Assembly (NCBI RefSeq): GCF_004363215.1
Contig: NZ_SNYS01000008.1
Location: 1 to 64,000 of the forward strand
Direction: 5' to 3'
DNA length: 64,000 nucleotides
Source of the DNA: Methanimicrococcus blatticola
GTDB taxonomy: Archaea > Halobacteriota > Methanosarcinia > Methanosarcinales > Methanosarcinaceae
Shown: positions 1 through 8,345 of the stretch, in pieces
Numbering within the stretch: position 1 is the first letter of the stretch
How the letters are laid out: the number at the start of each line of letters is the position of its first letter
Program-made: the position numbers and the translations under genes
The notes under the pieces: generated by a model
The model's input: only the letters and a program-made list of their open reading frames with translations
The model's database searches: none
Told to the model about the DNA's origin: nothing

Positions 1-357
1 GAAATCTACAACTTCAATGACATGCCTTCCTACAAGCTCGCCGACCCTGTCCGCGCTGACGAAAACGGTATTTCCTACACGTTTGCCGGCTGGACGCCCG
101 AGATTGTTGCAGTCACCGAAGACGCTGTTTACACCGCCTCGTACGATGAATCTCTGATTGATTACACCGTCACTTGGAAAGACTATGACGGCACCGAACT
201 TGATGTTGAAATCTACAACTTCAACGACATGCCTTCCTACAAGCTCGCCGACCCTGTCCGCGCTGACGAAAACGGTATTTCCTACACGTTTGCCGGCTGG
301 ACGCCCGAGATTGTTGCAGTCACCGAAGACGCTGTTTACACCGCCTCGTACGATGAA
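1..357 (+). repeat. 207-bp near-identical tandem repeat inside the surface-protein gene
   Basis: Bases 1-150 recur at 208-357 with one visible base difference (aat to aac in an Asn codon). The period is 207 bp, or 69 codons, so the frame is kept. The array probably continues upstream of the window. Such recent duplication suggests copy-number variation of the adhesin stalk. Confidence 0.85.
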
Positions 358-3273
358 ACGCAAAACAGATTCACTGTCAGCTACCTGTCCGATGTCGGTG
401 AAAACGCAGCTCACATTGACTCCGATGTTCTCGGAGAATATCTCGTTAAGAGCTGTGTAGATGTCGGTATCTCAAAAGAAGGCTACAGATTGCACTGTTG
501 GATTGTTGATCCGGATGGAAAAGCAATTGAAAACACCTGCCAGCCGGGAGCAACACTCGACGTTGACTGTCATGTTACATTGACGGCGATGTGGGTTGAA
601 GAAAACTACACGGTGACTTACAAGCCCGGAGAAGGCGGAGTCGGCGGAATTACCGTCCCTGATTTCAACTACGGTGACACACACAACATCTTGTCTAAAG
701 ATGCTGCCGGTGTTTCTAAGGTCGGATACAACTTCTCCTACTGGGTGAATGAGGACCCGAGCGACACGAAGAAATACCGTACGCCTGAGCAGATAACCAT
801 TACAGAAAACCTGACATTGGTTGCTGTTTGGGACGCTTCGAACTGTTACGTTGTAACATACTATCCGGGAGACGGCACATACAACGGCCCCGGACTCGGT
901 TATGCTGACAATATGGTGGAATACGATTCCTCCTATCAGGTCAAATCACCGACCAATGTTAACATCGAGGCACCCGATTTGTATGTCTTTGACTACTGGA
1001 TGGATCTCTCTGACCGTACCGGAGACACACGATATCAGCCGGCAGATTTGGTGACCATTAAGGAAAACCTGAATCTTAAAGCAATGTGGAAATTGGATGA
1101 CGGCTCATTCAAGGTCACTTATTTGAGCGGCGAAGGTATCGGAGGCAGTTACAGTGATACACTCTACTACAGCGACTCCGAATACACTGTCCGCAGCCCG
1201 TATGATGCACCGCTCAACTTCTTGCCACTTGATGAAAGCTGCAGTTTCTCACACTGGTTGGCTTCTGACGGCGTAACGACATACAGTCCCGACCAACTTC
1301 TCACAATCGGTGCACATCTTACCGGCGACGAGACTTTGACGGCTGTGTGGACAACAGCTTGTAATTCAGTGACCTATGTGTCCGGTGATTACGGAAGCGG
1401 CTGGTACCCTGACAAAACACCTGTTGTCGGCGAAGATTATACGGTTTTGACATTGGAACAAACCGGCATTGTCTCGACGAACGATGACTACGTGTTCAGC
1501 ACATGGAGAGAATCCAATACGGATAACATCTTCAATCCGGGTTCCAAGTTCGAATTCGTTTCAAGCAAGACATTGACGGCTGTTTGGGTTCCCAAGACCG
1601 GATACACGGTGACATATGAGCCGGGTGCCGGAATCGGAACCGCGCAAACAGACGGCGGTTTGGATTACAACGTCGATTATGTTGTCAAATCCGAAAAAGA
1701 CGTTTCATTCACGGCTCAGGACGGATATTTCTTCTCCGGATGGGTTGCCGGTAACGGCACACCGTTCGCTGTAAGTGATATCATCACAATCAAGGAAAAT
1801 GTTACCTTGACGGCGGTTTGGGCTCCGGATGAAAGATGTAAGGTGGTTGTCTATGCTCCGGGAGACTTCGGAATCGGCGACCCCGACTCGCGCGACGTCG
1901 GATACGGTCTTGACCATATCGTTTTGTCAACTGAAGATTTCGGCTTCACGGCAAAAGAAGGATACGTTTTCTCACACTGGGAAGACACATCTCAAGCAAT
2001 ATTCAATCCGGGAGATCGGATCGGCGTTGCAACTGATATGTATCTGACAGCTGTCTGGACGCCTGAAATCGCGAAATTCACGGTGACATACCTCGATGAT
2101 CTCGAAGGTAATGTTGTGTATACGGACTCCACTCCTGCAACAGATGCCTACGCCATTTTGACTGTCGGAGAGCTCGGCTTGACTGCTGAATTCTATGAAG
2201 TCAGTCACTGGGTTGATGTTACAGAAGGCTTTGCCGGTTCAACTTATGCAAAAGACGATACGATGATTGTCAACGGCAATGTTGTTCTTGCACCGTACTG
2301 GGAATCTGTTTGCCACCGTGTCTACTACTTCAATGACATCAGCGTCGCTGACCAATTTGAAGAAGGCGTGTCAAAGCTTGAATACGCAACTGCGCACAAG
2401 TTCAGATTGACGCACGACCAAGACTATGTTGTTTTGGACCAGACAGCAGCAAATGTCTACAACCAAGGCGCTTCATTCAGTCACTGGGTTGACCAGAACG
2501 GAAATGAAATCCCTGCCGGCGGTACAATTAAAATCGACAAGATCGAGACCTACTTGTTCGCTGTTTGGGACTCTCAAGGTGATATCGAAGTTACATTCGA
2601 TGCCACAACCGGCGAATTTGCTGACGGGCACACACGCAAATCCACGCTTGTGAACTCCGGTGAATATTTGACTGTACCTGAAGTTCCGTCCAAGGATGGT
2701 GCTGAAGTGGTCTACTGGGTCACGGCAGACAACAGAATTTGGGACTTTGAGAACTTTATTGTTCAAGAGCCTGACTTCACATTGTACGCTGTCTGGAGCG
2801 ATGAATTAATGCGGGTTGTTACATTTGACGCAAATTCAAGTGTCTTCATTCTGGGTAACATCGGCAATGAATTGAACCAATATTCGATTGTCGTGAAATC
2901 CGGAGAAACGATTCTTGAGCCTGAAGAGTATTCGTCCAAATCATTCGGCTATGTCATGCCCGATGACACGGTTTCAGTGACTTGGGTCGGTACAGACGGC
3001 AAGGCTTGGAACTTTGATGACCCTGTCACAGAATCCATGACTCTGAAAGCGAACTGGAACTACGAGAAATCCGGAAGTCCCGGCCCGAAAACAGGCGGAT
3101 CAGGCAGTTCTTACGGAAGCGGAAGTATTACCGTTCCTGAAAAACCGATTGATCCTTTGCCCGAAGAAGAACCTGCCGAACCCGCTGAAGGATTCGTTAA
3201 AGAAGACGAAAATGTCAAGAGGATGGGATTCTTTGAATCCTTCATTTTCTTCATCCTGTCTTTCTTCAGATAA
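1..3273 (+). CDS. InlB B-repeat (List-Bact repeat) surface protein, 5' end outside window
   Basis: The reading frame is already open at base 1, so the gene is truncated by the window; about 1090 C-terminal residues are visible. It consists of at least a dozen repeats of about 65-80 residues, each with aromatic-rich strands ending in patterns such as SHWV, LTAVW and YTASYD. This is typical of the InlB B-repeat / Listeria-Bacteroides repeat, a small beta fold found in bacterial and archaeal adhesins. The first two visible repeats are nearly identical in DNA (period 207 bp). After the repeats comes a Gly/Ser linker, a Pro/Glu-rich stretch (PEKPIDPLPEEEPAEPAEG) and a short hydrophobic C-terminus (FFESFIFFILSFF) closing with Arg. 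That could be a membrane anchor, but I see no PGF or LPXTG-type sorting motif. It is probably an extracellular adhesin; ligand unknown. Confidence 0.85.
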   Translation, partial: EIYNFNDMPSYKLADPVRADENGISYTFAGWTPEIVAVTEDAVYTASYDESLIDYTVTWKDYDGTELDVEIYNFNDMPSYKLADPVRADENGISYTFAGWTPEIVAVTEDAVYTASYDETQNRFTVSYLSDVGENAAHIDSDVLGEYLVKSCVDVGISKEGYRLHCWIVDPDGKAIENTCQPGATLDVDCHVTLTAMWVEENYTVTYKPGEGGVGGITVPDFNYGDTHNILSKDAAGVSKVGYNFSYWVNEDPSDTKKYRTPEQITITENLTLVAVWDASNCYVVTYYPGDGTYNGPGLGYADNMVEYDSSYQVKSPTNVNIEAPDLYVFDYWMDLSDRTGDTRYQPADLVTIKENLNLKAMWKLDDGSFKVTYLSGEGIGGSYSDTLYYSDSEYTVRSPYDAPLNFLPLDESCSFSHWLASDGVTTYSPDQLLTIGAHLTGDETLTAVWTTACNSVTYVSGDYGSGWYPDKTPVVGEDYTVLTLEQTGIVSTNDDYVFSTWRESNTDNIFNPGSKFEFVSSKTLTAVWVPKTGYTVTYEPGAGIGTAQTDGGLDYNVDYVVKSEKDVSFTAQDGYFFSGWVAGNGTPFAVSDIITIKENVTLTAVWAPDERCKVVVYAPGDFGIGDPDSRDVGYGLDHIVLSTEDFGFTAKEGYVFSHWEDTSQAIFNPGDRIGVATDMYLTAVWTPEIAKFTVTYLDDLEGNVVYTDSTPATDAYAILTVGELGLTAEFYEVSHWVDVTEGFAGSTYAKDDTMIVNGNVVLAPYWESVCHRVYYFNDISVADQFEEGVSKLEYATAHKFRLTHDQDYVVLDQTAANVYNQGASFSHWVDQNGNEIPAGGTIKIDKIETYLFAVWDSQGDIEVTFDATTGEFADGHTRKSTLVNSGEYLTVPEVPSKDGAEVVYWVTADNRIWDFENFIVQEPDFTLYAVWSDELMRVVTFDANSSVFILGNIGNELNQYSIVVKSGETILEPEEYSSKSFGYVMPDDTVSVTWVGTDGKAWNFDDPVTESMTLKANWNYEKSGSPGPKTGGSGSSYGSGSITVPEKPIDPLPEEEPAEPAEGFVKEDENVKRMGFFESFIFFILSFFR

Positions 3274-3339
3274 AGACGTAAAAGCAGAAATGTATTGAAA
3301 AATGAATTTTTACAATTCATTTTTCTCTTATTTTTTTGA

Positions 3340-3470
3340 ATCGTTTTTCGTTTTATGCTTTTTGAATCGCTTTTCGTTTTATGCTTTTTGTTTATGTTTT
3401 TTGTTTATGTTTTTTGTTTATGCTTTTTGTTTATGCTTTTTGTTTATGCTTTTTATTTTTACTTGTTAAT
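3340..3470 (+). repeat. AT-rich tandem repeats (TTTTTGTTTATGC type)
   Basis: Directly after the surface-protein gene, two copies of a unit containing TTGAATCGTTTTTCGTTTTA are followed by five or six copies of a 12-base unit resembling TTTTTGTTTATG. It is low-complexity and non-coding; T-runs here could also help terminate transcription of the upstream gene. Confidence 0.7.
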
Positions 3471-3529
3471 TTTGTTCTTGGTTTACACATCTTAATTTTT
3501 CTTACCTTATCGGCTTTTTAGTCCCTGAT

Positions 3530-4135
3530 TTTTGAGCGAAACGATACATCGGTTTTATTCAAATATTACTAAAATCCGAACGCCCGTTAAAATCCAAAAA
3601 CAAAACGCCGGTTTTATTTTAAGGTTTAGTCGGCGTTCGTTTTTCAAAAATTAAGAAAAACGGATGTATGCCTTTTTTAAAAATTTAAACCCCAAACAAC
3701 CGCCCGCTAATTTACGATTCCGAGCTGAGTAAAATGAAGCGAGGAATCGGAAATTTTCGGATTCGTACCCCACTGATACAGCAAAATCAAACAAACGTTT
3801 TTCGAATCTGATTCTATTCTGCTGCTGTTTGTCAGGTTTGTGTTGCTGCCAATCAGGTTTGTGTTGCGATCAATCTGGTTTTTCGTTGCTGTCGGTCCGG
3901 TTTTCGTTGTTGTGTGCATCTGCTCTTTCTTATCACATCCGTTCGCTTGCGCGAACGTGGGCACTGTTACCTGCCGTTTGAGTTTCTGCTGCTACCTGCC
4001 GTTTGAGTTTCCGCTGCCGCCACCGGCAACGCCGCGCGCGAGCCGCAACATTTTATTCATTTATCGAAAACAGAGGACTGTTTTAAAAAACAATAAGTGA
4101 GGACTGTTTTAAAAAACAATAAAATGAGGCTTGTT
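3530..4135 (+). repeat. Dispersed structured intergenic element, copy A
   Basis: This is a full-length copy of an element found at four or five places in the window. Module 1 is a hairpin with arms CGAACGCC (3578-3585) and GGCGTTCG (3632-3639). Module 2 is a long imperfect hairpin at about 3702-3765, followed by GGATTCGTACCCC. Module 3 is a 7-bp hairpin CGTTCGC-TTGC-GCGAACG (3940-3957). A GC-rich tail has two 25-bp units containing TACCTGCCGTTTGAGTTT and a GCGCGCGAGCCGCAACATTTT end. It fills the gap between the surface protein and purP. Possible open frames across it are not shared in a way that proves coding. It could be a MITE-like element or a structured RNA. Confidence 0.7.
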
Positions 4136-4207
4136 AAAAAAAATAAAAAAGAAAAGCGGATTGGAAGTTATGTACTTCTCAATCAAAAGAGCAATTAAAG
4201 GAAGAAT

Positions 4208-4251
4208 GTGAATTTGAATTTATAAATTCGAATTTATGAATCCATATTCAC
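4208..4251 (-). terminator. Probable terminator of purP (inverted repeat)
   Basis: A long AT-rich inverted repeat (GTGAAT ... ATTCAC outer arms, with TTTATAAATTCGAATTTAT inside) lies 10 bases past the purP stop on the minus strand. It suits transcript end formation, but the strength is uncertain because there is no GC clamp. Confidence 0.4.
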
Positions 4252-4261
4252 CTTTGTGGTT

Positions 4262-5335
4262 TTAAGAAATAATTTCGTCTAATTTGTTCATCTCTTTTGC
4301 CGTTTTAATTTCTCTGGCAATTCTGCGGCCGGTTGACAGGTTTTCTTCAACCAAATCCGCGTACGGCGATCCTGAGATGTAAAGGTTTGTTCCGGCAACG
4401 ATTCTTGCGGAAATCTCAAACACTTTGATTTCCAAATCATCGGTGAAAACGGTTTCTAAACAGAACGGACCGATCATGCCGCCGAATTTCTTCAGCGATT
4501 CTTCAACGACGCGGCTGCCGAGTTCAAAGATGAGCGGCAATAAGGATTCTCTGGCGACAAGCGGGGCATTTCCGGTCACAACATATGTCGGAATGATGCC
4601 TGCTTCCATCAATTCTTTCGGAGAGCCGAGGCGGAAAATCTCATCCGCATTGGATTCGACGCGGCGGTCCATGCTGAGCATTTCCAAAGTGCCTTTGCTG
4701 AGCGTGTAACCGTCTTCTTTGATCGGAGAATAGAAGTAGTGTAAATAATAGCGTGTTCCGGTGATGAATCTTTGAATCGTGAACGTTTTGGTATCATCAA
4801 TGTGTTCCAAAAAGTCTTCGTAGGATTTGGCGATGAAAAAGCCTTTGCCGCCTTGCGCGCCGTCGTATTTAACCATCACGGGGCCGTCAATGTCTCTCGG
4901 ATCTTCAATCACGTCAGGCATATGAATGCCGGCGCCGACAAGCCATTGTCTTTCTTTTTTGCGGTCAGATTCCCATTCCAAAACATTGCGGTTGCCGAAT
5001 GTCGGAAGGCCGAGCTGCGCGAATTTGTCGGTTCCCATATATGCGATAAAAGAGCCGTGCGGAACGATAATTACATTTTTGGCTTTCAGTTCTTCGACTT
5101 TGTCCAAAAGTTCATCGTAGCGGTCAAGAACCAAAAATTCATCGGGCTTGGCCAACGGAAAAGCGTCATAATATTTCGGGGGAGCCCTTAAACAAATCCC
5201 GAGCGTCTTAAAACCTTCTTTGCGAGCACCGTCAAAAATCTGAAGGCTGGAGTGAGAACAGATTGTGGCAATCGTAATGTTGTCCAAATCGTATGTATCC
5301 AGAACACCGAGGATTTCTTCTTTTGTAAAATTCAT
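4262..5335 (-). CDS. purP: 5-formaminoimidazole-4-carboxamide ribonucleotide synthetase (PurP)
   Basis: PurP is the archaeal, formate- and ATP-dependent enzyme that formylates AICAR to FAICAR, replacing the folate-dependent PurH formyltransferase in de novo purine synthesis. The 357-residue length is usual for the family. The N-terminal domain shows IATICSHSSLQIFDGARKEG. An ATP-grasp core follows with PVMVKYDGAQGGKGFFIAKS, and the C-terminal GPFCLETVFTDDLEIKVFEIS contains acidic metal and ATP ligands. The gene starts with ATG and ends with TAA. It stands alone between repeat copy A and a divergent aquaporin. Identification is confident from whole-length resemblance. Confidence 0.93.
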   Translation of the reverse strand: MNFTKEEILGVLDTYDLDNITIATICSHSSLQIFDGARKEGFKTLGICLRAPPKYYDAFPLAKPDEFLVLDRYDELLDKVEELKAKNVIIVPHGSFIAYMGTDKFAQLGLPTFGNRNVLEWESDRKKERQWLVGAGIHMPDVIEDPRDIDGPVMVKYDGAQGGKGFFIAKSYEDFLEHIDDTKTFTIQRFITGTRYYLHYFYSPIKEDGYTLSKGTLEMLSMDRRVESNADEIFRLGSPKELMEAGIIPTYVVTGNAPLVARESLLPLIFELGSRVVEESLKKFGGMIGPFCLETVFTDDLEIKVFEISARIVAGTNLYISGSPYADLVEENLSTGRRIAREIKTAKEMNKLDEIIS

Positions 5336-5640
5336 AAATAATGTTCCTTAAGCTTTTGGCTTTAAAGGGAGTTATCATATTTAAGGATATTTTTCAGCAG
5401 CTGAAAAGGGTAAAGTCTTGAAATTAAAGAGCTTTTTGTTTTTTGGATATTTTTTATTTTTTGAATGTTTTTTATTTTTTGAATAATTCGAATAAAAATA
5501 ATTTCTTTTAAGGTATCCGTAGTAAAAAATTTATATCCATTCGATGGCATGTAATCCTCAGACATTATTCGAATCTCTATTCAATATTAATATTCGATAT
5601 TAAACTCGGATGAATGTCTTTAATGAGGAGTGAATATTTT
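5336..5640. other. AT-rich divergent promoter region (purP / aquaporin)
   Basis: This 305-bp gap separates two divergent genes. It has imperfect repeats of TTTTTTGGATATTTTTTATT type near 5430-5480 and must hold both promoters. No convincing small gene or stable hairpin was seen. The aquaporin Shine-Dalgarno site TGAGGAG (about 5625-5631) is at its right end. Confidence 0.5.
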
Positions 5641-6342
5641 ATGAATTCTATTAAAAAATACATTGCCGAAGCTATCGGAACTATGGTTTTGGTTCTTTTC
5701 GGGTGTGGCAGCGCGGCAATTGCAGGTTCTGTTCTCGGAACCTTCGGGATTGCAATGGCTTTTGGTCTTTCAATTGTTGCCATGGCGTACGTCATCGGTA
5801 ACATTTCCGGATGCCATGTCAATCCCGCCGTTTCGATTGCAATGCTTATTGACAAACGCTTGTCTCCGAAAGACTTTGTCGGCTACGTCGTTTTCCAAGT
5901 CATTGGGGCGATTGTCGGTATTGCGCTTTTGGCGTTCATCATCAATTCTGCCGACCTCGGCGGATTTGCAGTTACAGGTTTGGGCCAAAACGGCTTTGAC
6001 GAAGCATCTGCCGTCGGATTGAGCATGATTGGCGCAATCATCGTTGAAATTATTTTGACCTTTGTTTTCGTTTTCACGATTCTCGGCGTCACAGACAACG
6101 AGAAAACAAGCGCAATCGCAGGAATTGTTATCGGTTTAACACTTGTGTTCGTTCACATCATGGGCATTCCGCTCACCGGAACATCTGTGAATCCCGCCAG
6201 AAGTTTGGCGCCCGCTTTGCTTATCGGCGGCCTCGCACTTCAGCAAGTCTGGGTTTTCATCATCGCACCGCTCATCGGCGGTTCGTTGGCAGCTCTTGTT
6301 TACCGTGTTTTCAAATACGACAAAAGTGAAAACAAAGCATAA
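5641..6342 (+). CDS. MIP-family channel (aquaporin / glycerol facilitator)
   Basis: A six-helix membrane channel of the major intrinsic protein family, 233 residues. Both NPA boxes are present: GCHVNPAVSIAM after helix 2 and GTSVNPARSLAPAL after helix 5, the Arg after the second NPA being the usual selectivity-filter residue. The N-terminal YIAEAIGTMVLVLFGCGSAA is characteristic. I chose the ATG at 5641 because GAGGAG lies about ten bases before it; the frame is open 27 bases further upstream without a signal. It resembles both AqpM of methanogens and bacterial AqpZ, and I cannot decide substrate (water, small neutral solutes or gases) from sequence. Membrane location is certain. Confidence 0.9.
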   Translation: MNSIKKYIAEAIGTMVLVLFGCGSAAIAGSVLGTFGIAMAFGLSIVAMAYVIGNISGCHVNPAVSIAMLIDKRLSPKDFVGYVVFQVIGAIVGIALLAFIINSADLGGFAVTGLGQNGFDEASAVGLSMIGAIIVEIILTFVFVFTILGVTDNEKTSAIAGIVIGLTLVFVHIMGIPLTGTSVNPARSLAPALLIGGLALQQVWVFIIAPLIGGSLAALVYRVFKYDKSENKA

Positions 6343-6409
6343 GCTCAGTGTTTTTAATCATTTAATAATCATTAAAAATACAATTTAAAATGAACAATAT
6401 CAAATAAAA

Positions 6410-6510
6410 ATCTAAGATTAAAAATCTAAGATTAAAATATTTGAGACTTAGATATTTAAGACTTAGATATTTGAGATTAAGATTTAGATATTTAAGATTC
6501 AAATCAAAAA
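6410..6510. repeat. Short AT-rich tandem repeats after the aquaporin gene
   Basis: Imperfect 15-16 base units of the type ATATTTGAGACTTAG / ATATTTAAGACTTAG recur four or five times, preceded by a doubled AAAATCTAAGATTA. No coding potential is apparent. Confidence 0.6.
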
Positions 6511-6539
6511 AAATCTTTAAATTTTAAATCTTTTATTTT

Positions 6540-6600
6540 TTTTAAAAATCAAAAAAAGGGGCAACAAGCCCGTTATTACGGGCTTTGGTTCTCTTGGAAA
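6540..6600 (-). terminator. Intrinsic terminator of the eS1 gene
   Basis: On the minus strand a hairpin AAGCCCG-TAATAA-CGGGCTT is followed by TTGCCCC and then a run of seven T, just past the eS1 stop codon. Confidence 0.7.
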
Positions 6601-6610
6601 TTAATTTAAA

Positions 6611-7333
6611 TTATTCTTCTGCTGTTTCTTCAACAGCTTCTGCAACTTCTTCAGCTGCGGGGGTTTCTGCGACTTCGGTCACCGGTGCTTCGACGGGTGC
6701 TTCTGCGGGGGCCGCAACTTCTTCTTCAGCAACTTTCGGAACTCTGCGCTGAGCAGGGGTCTTGACGACTTCTGTCTTTCTGATTTCGACTCTTCTCAAG
6801 GGGTAGATGTTCTTGGTTTGTTTGTAAACCATGGAGGAAAGCTTTCCTGTAACGATTTCCTGGACAAGGTCTTCGAAGTTTGTTTTGACAGCGCGTCTGA
6901 CGACGATTCTTGTCATCATGTTGCGGATGGCCTTAATCTGGCTGGTTCTTGCTCTCTTCACGGTGAAGCAGGTCGGTTTGATTGTAACGATGTAGCCGTC
7001 TGCGGTTCTGACGGTCAAAATTGCGTCAATCTTGGAAGTCTGTCTCTTCACGATGGAGCGGAGGTAGTCGTTTGTCAAGTGGTGACCGAGGAAAACGGTT
7101 TCAGCGACATCGCCGTTAACGCTGATGATTCTGAATCTCATTTTGATGTTGTTCTTGGACATTTCACCGGACATTTCGCCGACGGTTGTTTCAATGATAC
7201 GGTCGGGGAGAAGTGCCGGGTCGGATGCGATTGTTTGACCGACAACGGTGCGGTTTAAAAATTCAGGCGCAACGATGTTGTACCATCTCTTTTCTTTCCA
7301 GCTGTCCACTTTCTTTTGTTGTTTTCTTGCCAT
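6611..7333 (-). CDS. rps3ae: Small ribosomal subunit protein eS1 (S3Ae)
   Basis: This is the archaeal/eukaryotic small-subunit protein eS1 (S3Ae). The 240-residue product starts MARKQQKKVDSWKEKRWYNI, and WYNIVAPEFLNRTVVGQTIA is the usual N-terminal core. After about residue 190 comes an Ala/Glu/Pro/Val tail (roughly 45 residues) that is acidic and low in complexity, a variable extension in this family. The ATG follows CGGAAG at moderate distance. A strong TATA box lies over 300 bases upstream, so the mRNA probably has an unusually long structured leader. A terminator follows the stop. Confidence in identity is high. Confidence 0.95.
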   Translation of the reverse strand: MARKQQKKVDSWKEKRWYNIVAPEFLNRTVVGQTIASDPALLPDRIIETTVGEMSGEMSKNNIKMRFRIISVNGDVAETVFLGHHLTNDYLRSIVKRQTSKIDAILTVRTADGYIVTIKPTCFTVKRARTSQIKAIRNMMTRIVVRRAVKTNFEDLVQEIVTGKLSSMVYKQTKNIYPLRRVEIRKTEVVKTPAQRRVPKVAEEEVAAPAEAPVEAPVTEVAETPAAEEVAEAVEETAEE

Positions 7334-7650
7334 AATTTTTTCTTCCGAGATATTTTGGAATGATTTATTTAATTTTTAATTTGATTTTAAATTGATTTAA
7401 TGCGTAAAACGTGATGAACACGAGTGATGATCTGAAAAATTGAATAAGCTGTGACTCAAAGTTCATAAGCCTGAAAACAAAATTTGTTTTCTTCAATTTT
7501 AATAAAACTTGTTTGAAGCAAAAGCGTCATGCAGCCATAGCATACGCCTGAGAGTTATCATCTGTTTGATGAACCGTTCCTTCAAAGAAGTTGCCTGATT
7601 TCGAAAACGAAATCAGAATAATAAGAATAGCATTTTAATTGGCAACTTCA
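7334..7650 (-). ncRNA. Structured leader RNA or independent small RNA upstream of eS1
   Basis: A strong minus-strand TATA box (7665-7672) predicts a transcript start near 7645-7650, about 315 nt before the eS1 start codon. The predicted RNA begins with GAAGTTGCC (7649-7641), which pairs perfectly with GGCAACTTC (7595-7587). This encloses a 9-bp hairpin CTGATTTCG-TTTT-CGAAATCAG. Further hairpins are GCGTATGC with GCATGACGC (7547-7524) and a GAAAACAAA/TTTGTTTTC palindrome (about 7491-7473). I see no RNase P, SRP or H/ACA signature. It could be an eS1 autoregulatory leader or a separate RNA; no terminator separates it from the gene. Confidence 0.45.
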
Positions 7651-7664
7651 AAAGAGACTTTAGG

Positions 7665-7680
7665 TATATAAAGGAAATGG
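7665..7680 (-). promoter_or_regulatory. TATA box and BRE for the eS1 leader transcript
   Basis: The minus strand reads CCATTTCC then TTTATATA, a close match to the archaeal BRE and TATA consensus. The start predicted about 25 bases on falls exactly at the first strand of the leader helix. Confidence 0.65.
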
Positions 7681-7792
7681 TTTGGCCTAATCTGTAAAAG
7701 TGAATGTAAAATAAATGTGAAAACCTAATAAAACAAATACGGGGCGGGGTAATAACCGCGAAAAAAGAAATGTAAAAATGATATGAGAAACC

Positions 7793-8179
7793 TCAGTTTC
7801 TCAAATCGAGTTTAATTTTGCCGAGCGCGGTCAAGTAAGAAACTTCTTCGCCTTCCTTAACGCGTTCTTTGTATTCGTCCGGAAGCGGAATTTCAAAAGT
7901 GTTGAATTCGGCGAGGTCCATTAATTGAACGACATCGCCGGTGATTGTTAAAACCTGTGCGGTTTTTCTCTCGACGATCGGAACGTAAACTTTTGTTGCG
8001 ACGGAGCCGACAATGGAACGCTTGGAGTTGTCAAAAAGACCGATTGCGTCAACACGCGCTTTTGCTGCGCCGTGCTTTCCGGGCTTGGATTTTGCAATGC
8101 TTTTAATGACACAGGCTTCATCGTCAATGATAACGTATCTGCCTTCTTTTAATTCCTTCATTTCAACTTGTTCTTTCAT
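7793..8179 (-). CDS. eif5A: Translation initiation factor aIF5A
   Basis: aIF5A promotes peptide-bond formation at difficult sequences; its active form carries hypusine or deoxyhypusine. The 128-residue protein has an SH3-like N-terminal domain with the modification loop KSKPGKHGAAKARV, in which the Lys between Gly and His (residue 35) is the modified one. An OB-fold C-terminal half follows. The ATG at 8179 has GGAGG eight bases upstream. The gene is about 6 residues longer at the N-terminus than many homologues and has a second in-frame Met at residue 7. It is separated from eS1 by the long leader, so it is probably transcribed on its own, with a TATA-like TTTATAG upstream near 8270-8285. Confidence 0.93.
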   Translation of the reverse strand: MKEQVEMKELKEGRYVIIDDEACVIKSIAKSKPGKHGAAKARVDAIGLFDNSKRSIVGSVATKVYVPIVERKTAQVLTITGDVVQLMDLAEFNTFEIPLPDEYKERVKEGEEVSYLTALGKIKLDLRN

Positions 8180-8345
8180 TTATGAATCCTCCAAAAATCA
8201 GATTTAACCTTCTGAAAAATGATGTGATGAATGTAAATACGCTTCCGTGAAGCGTTATAATATTTCTAAAACCGTTTATACTCTATAAATTTAGAAATTG
8301 ATATGCTAAAACGGAATAGGGAATATATAATCGTTTTTGTAATGC

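Noticed and set aside
3707-3964. 85-codon minus-strand frame inside element copy A
   Set aside because: It lies wholly in the repeat element, has no ribosome site, and matching frames in other copies start and end differently; treated as element sequence, with the shared peptide noted as a hypothesis.
7411-7474. GTGATGA ... TGATGATCTGA ... CTGA resembling C/D box sRNA motifs on the plus strand
   Set aside because: Spacing between boxes is wrong (C and C' only about 7 bases apart) and the strong promoter and hairpins are on the minus strand.
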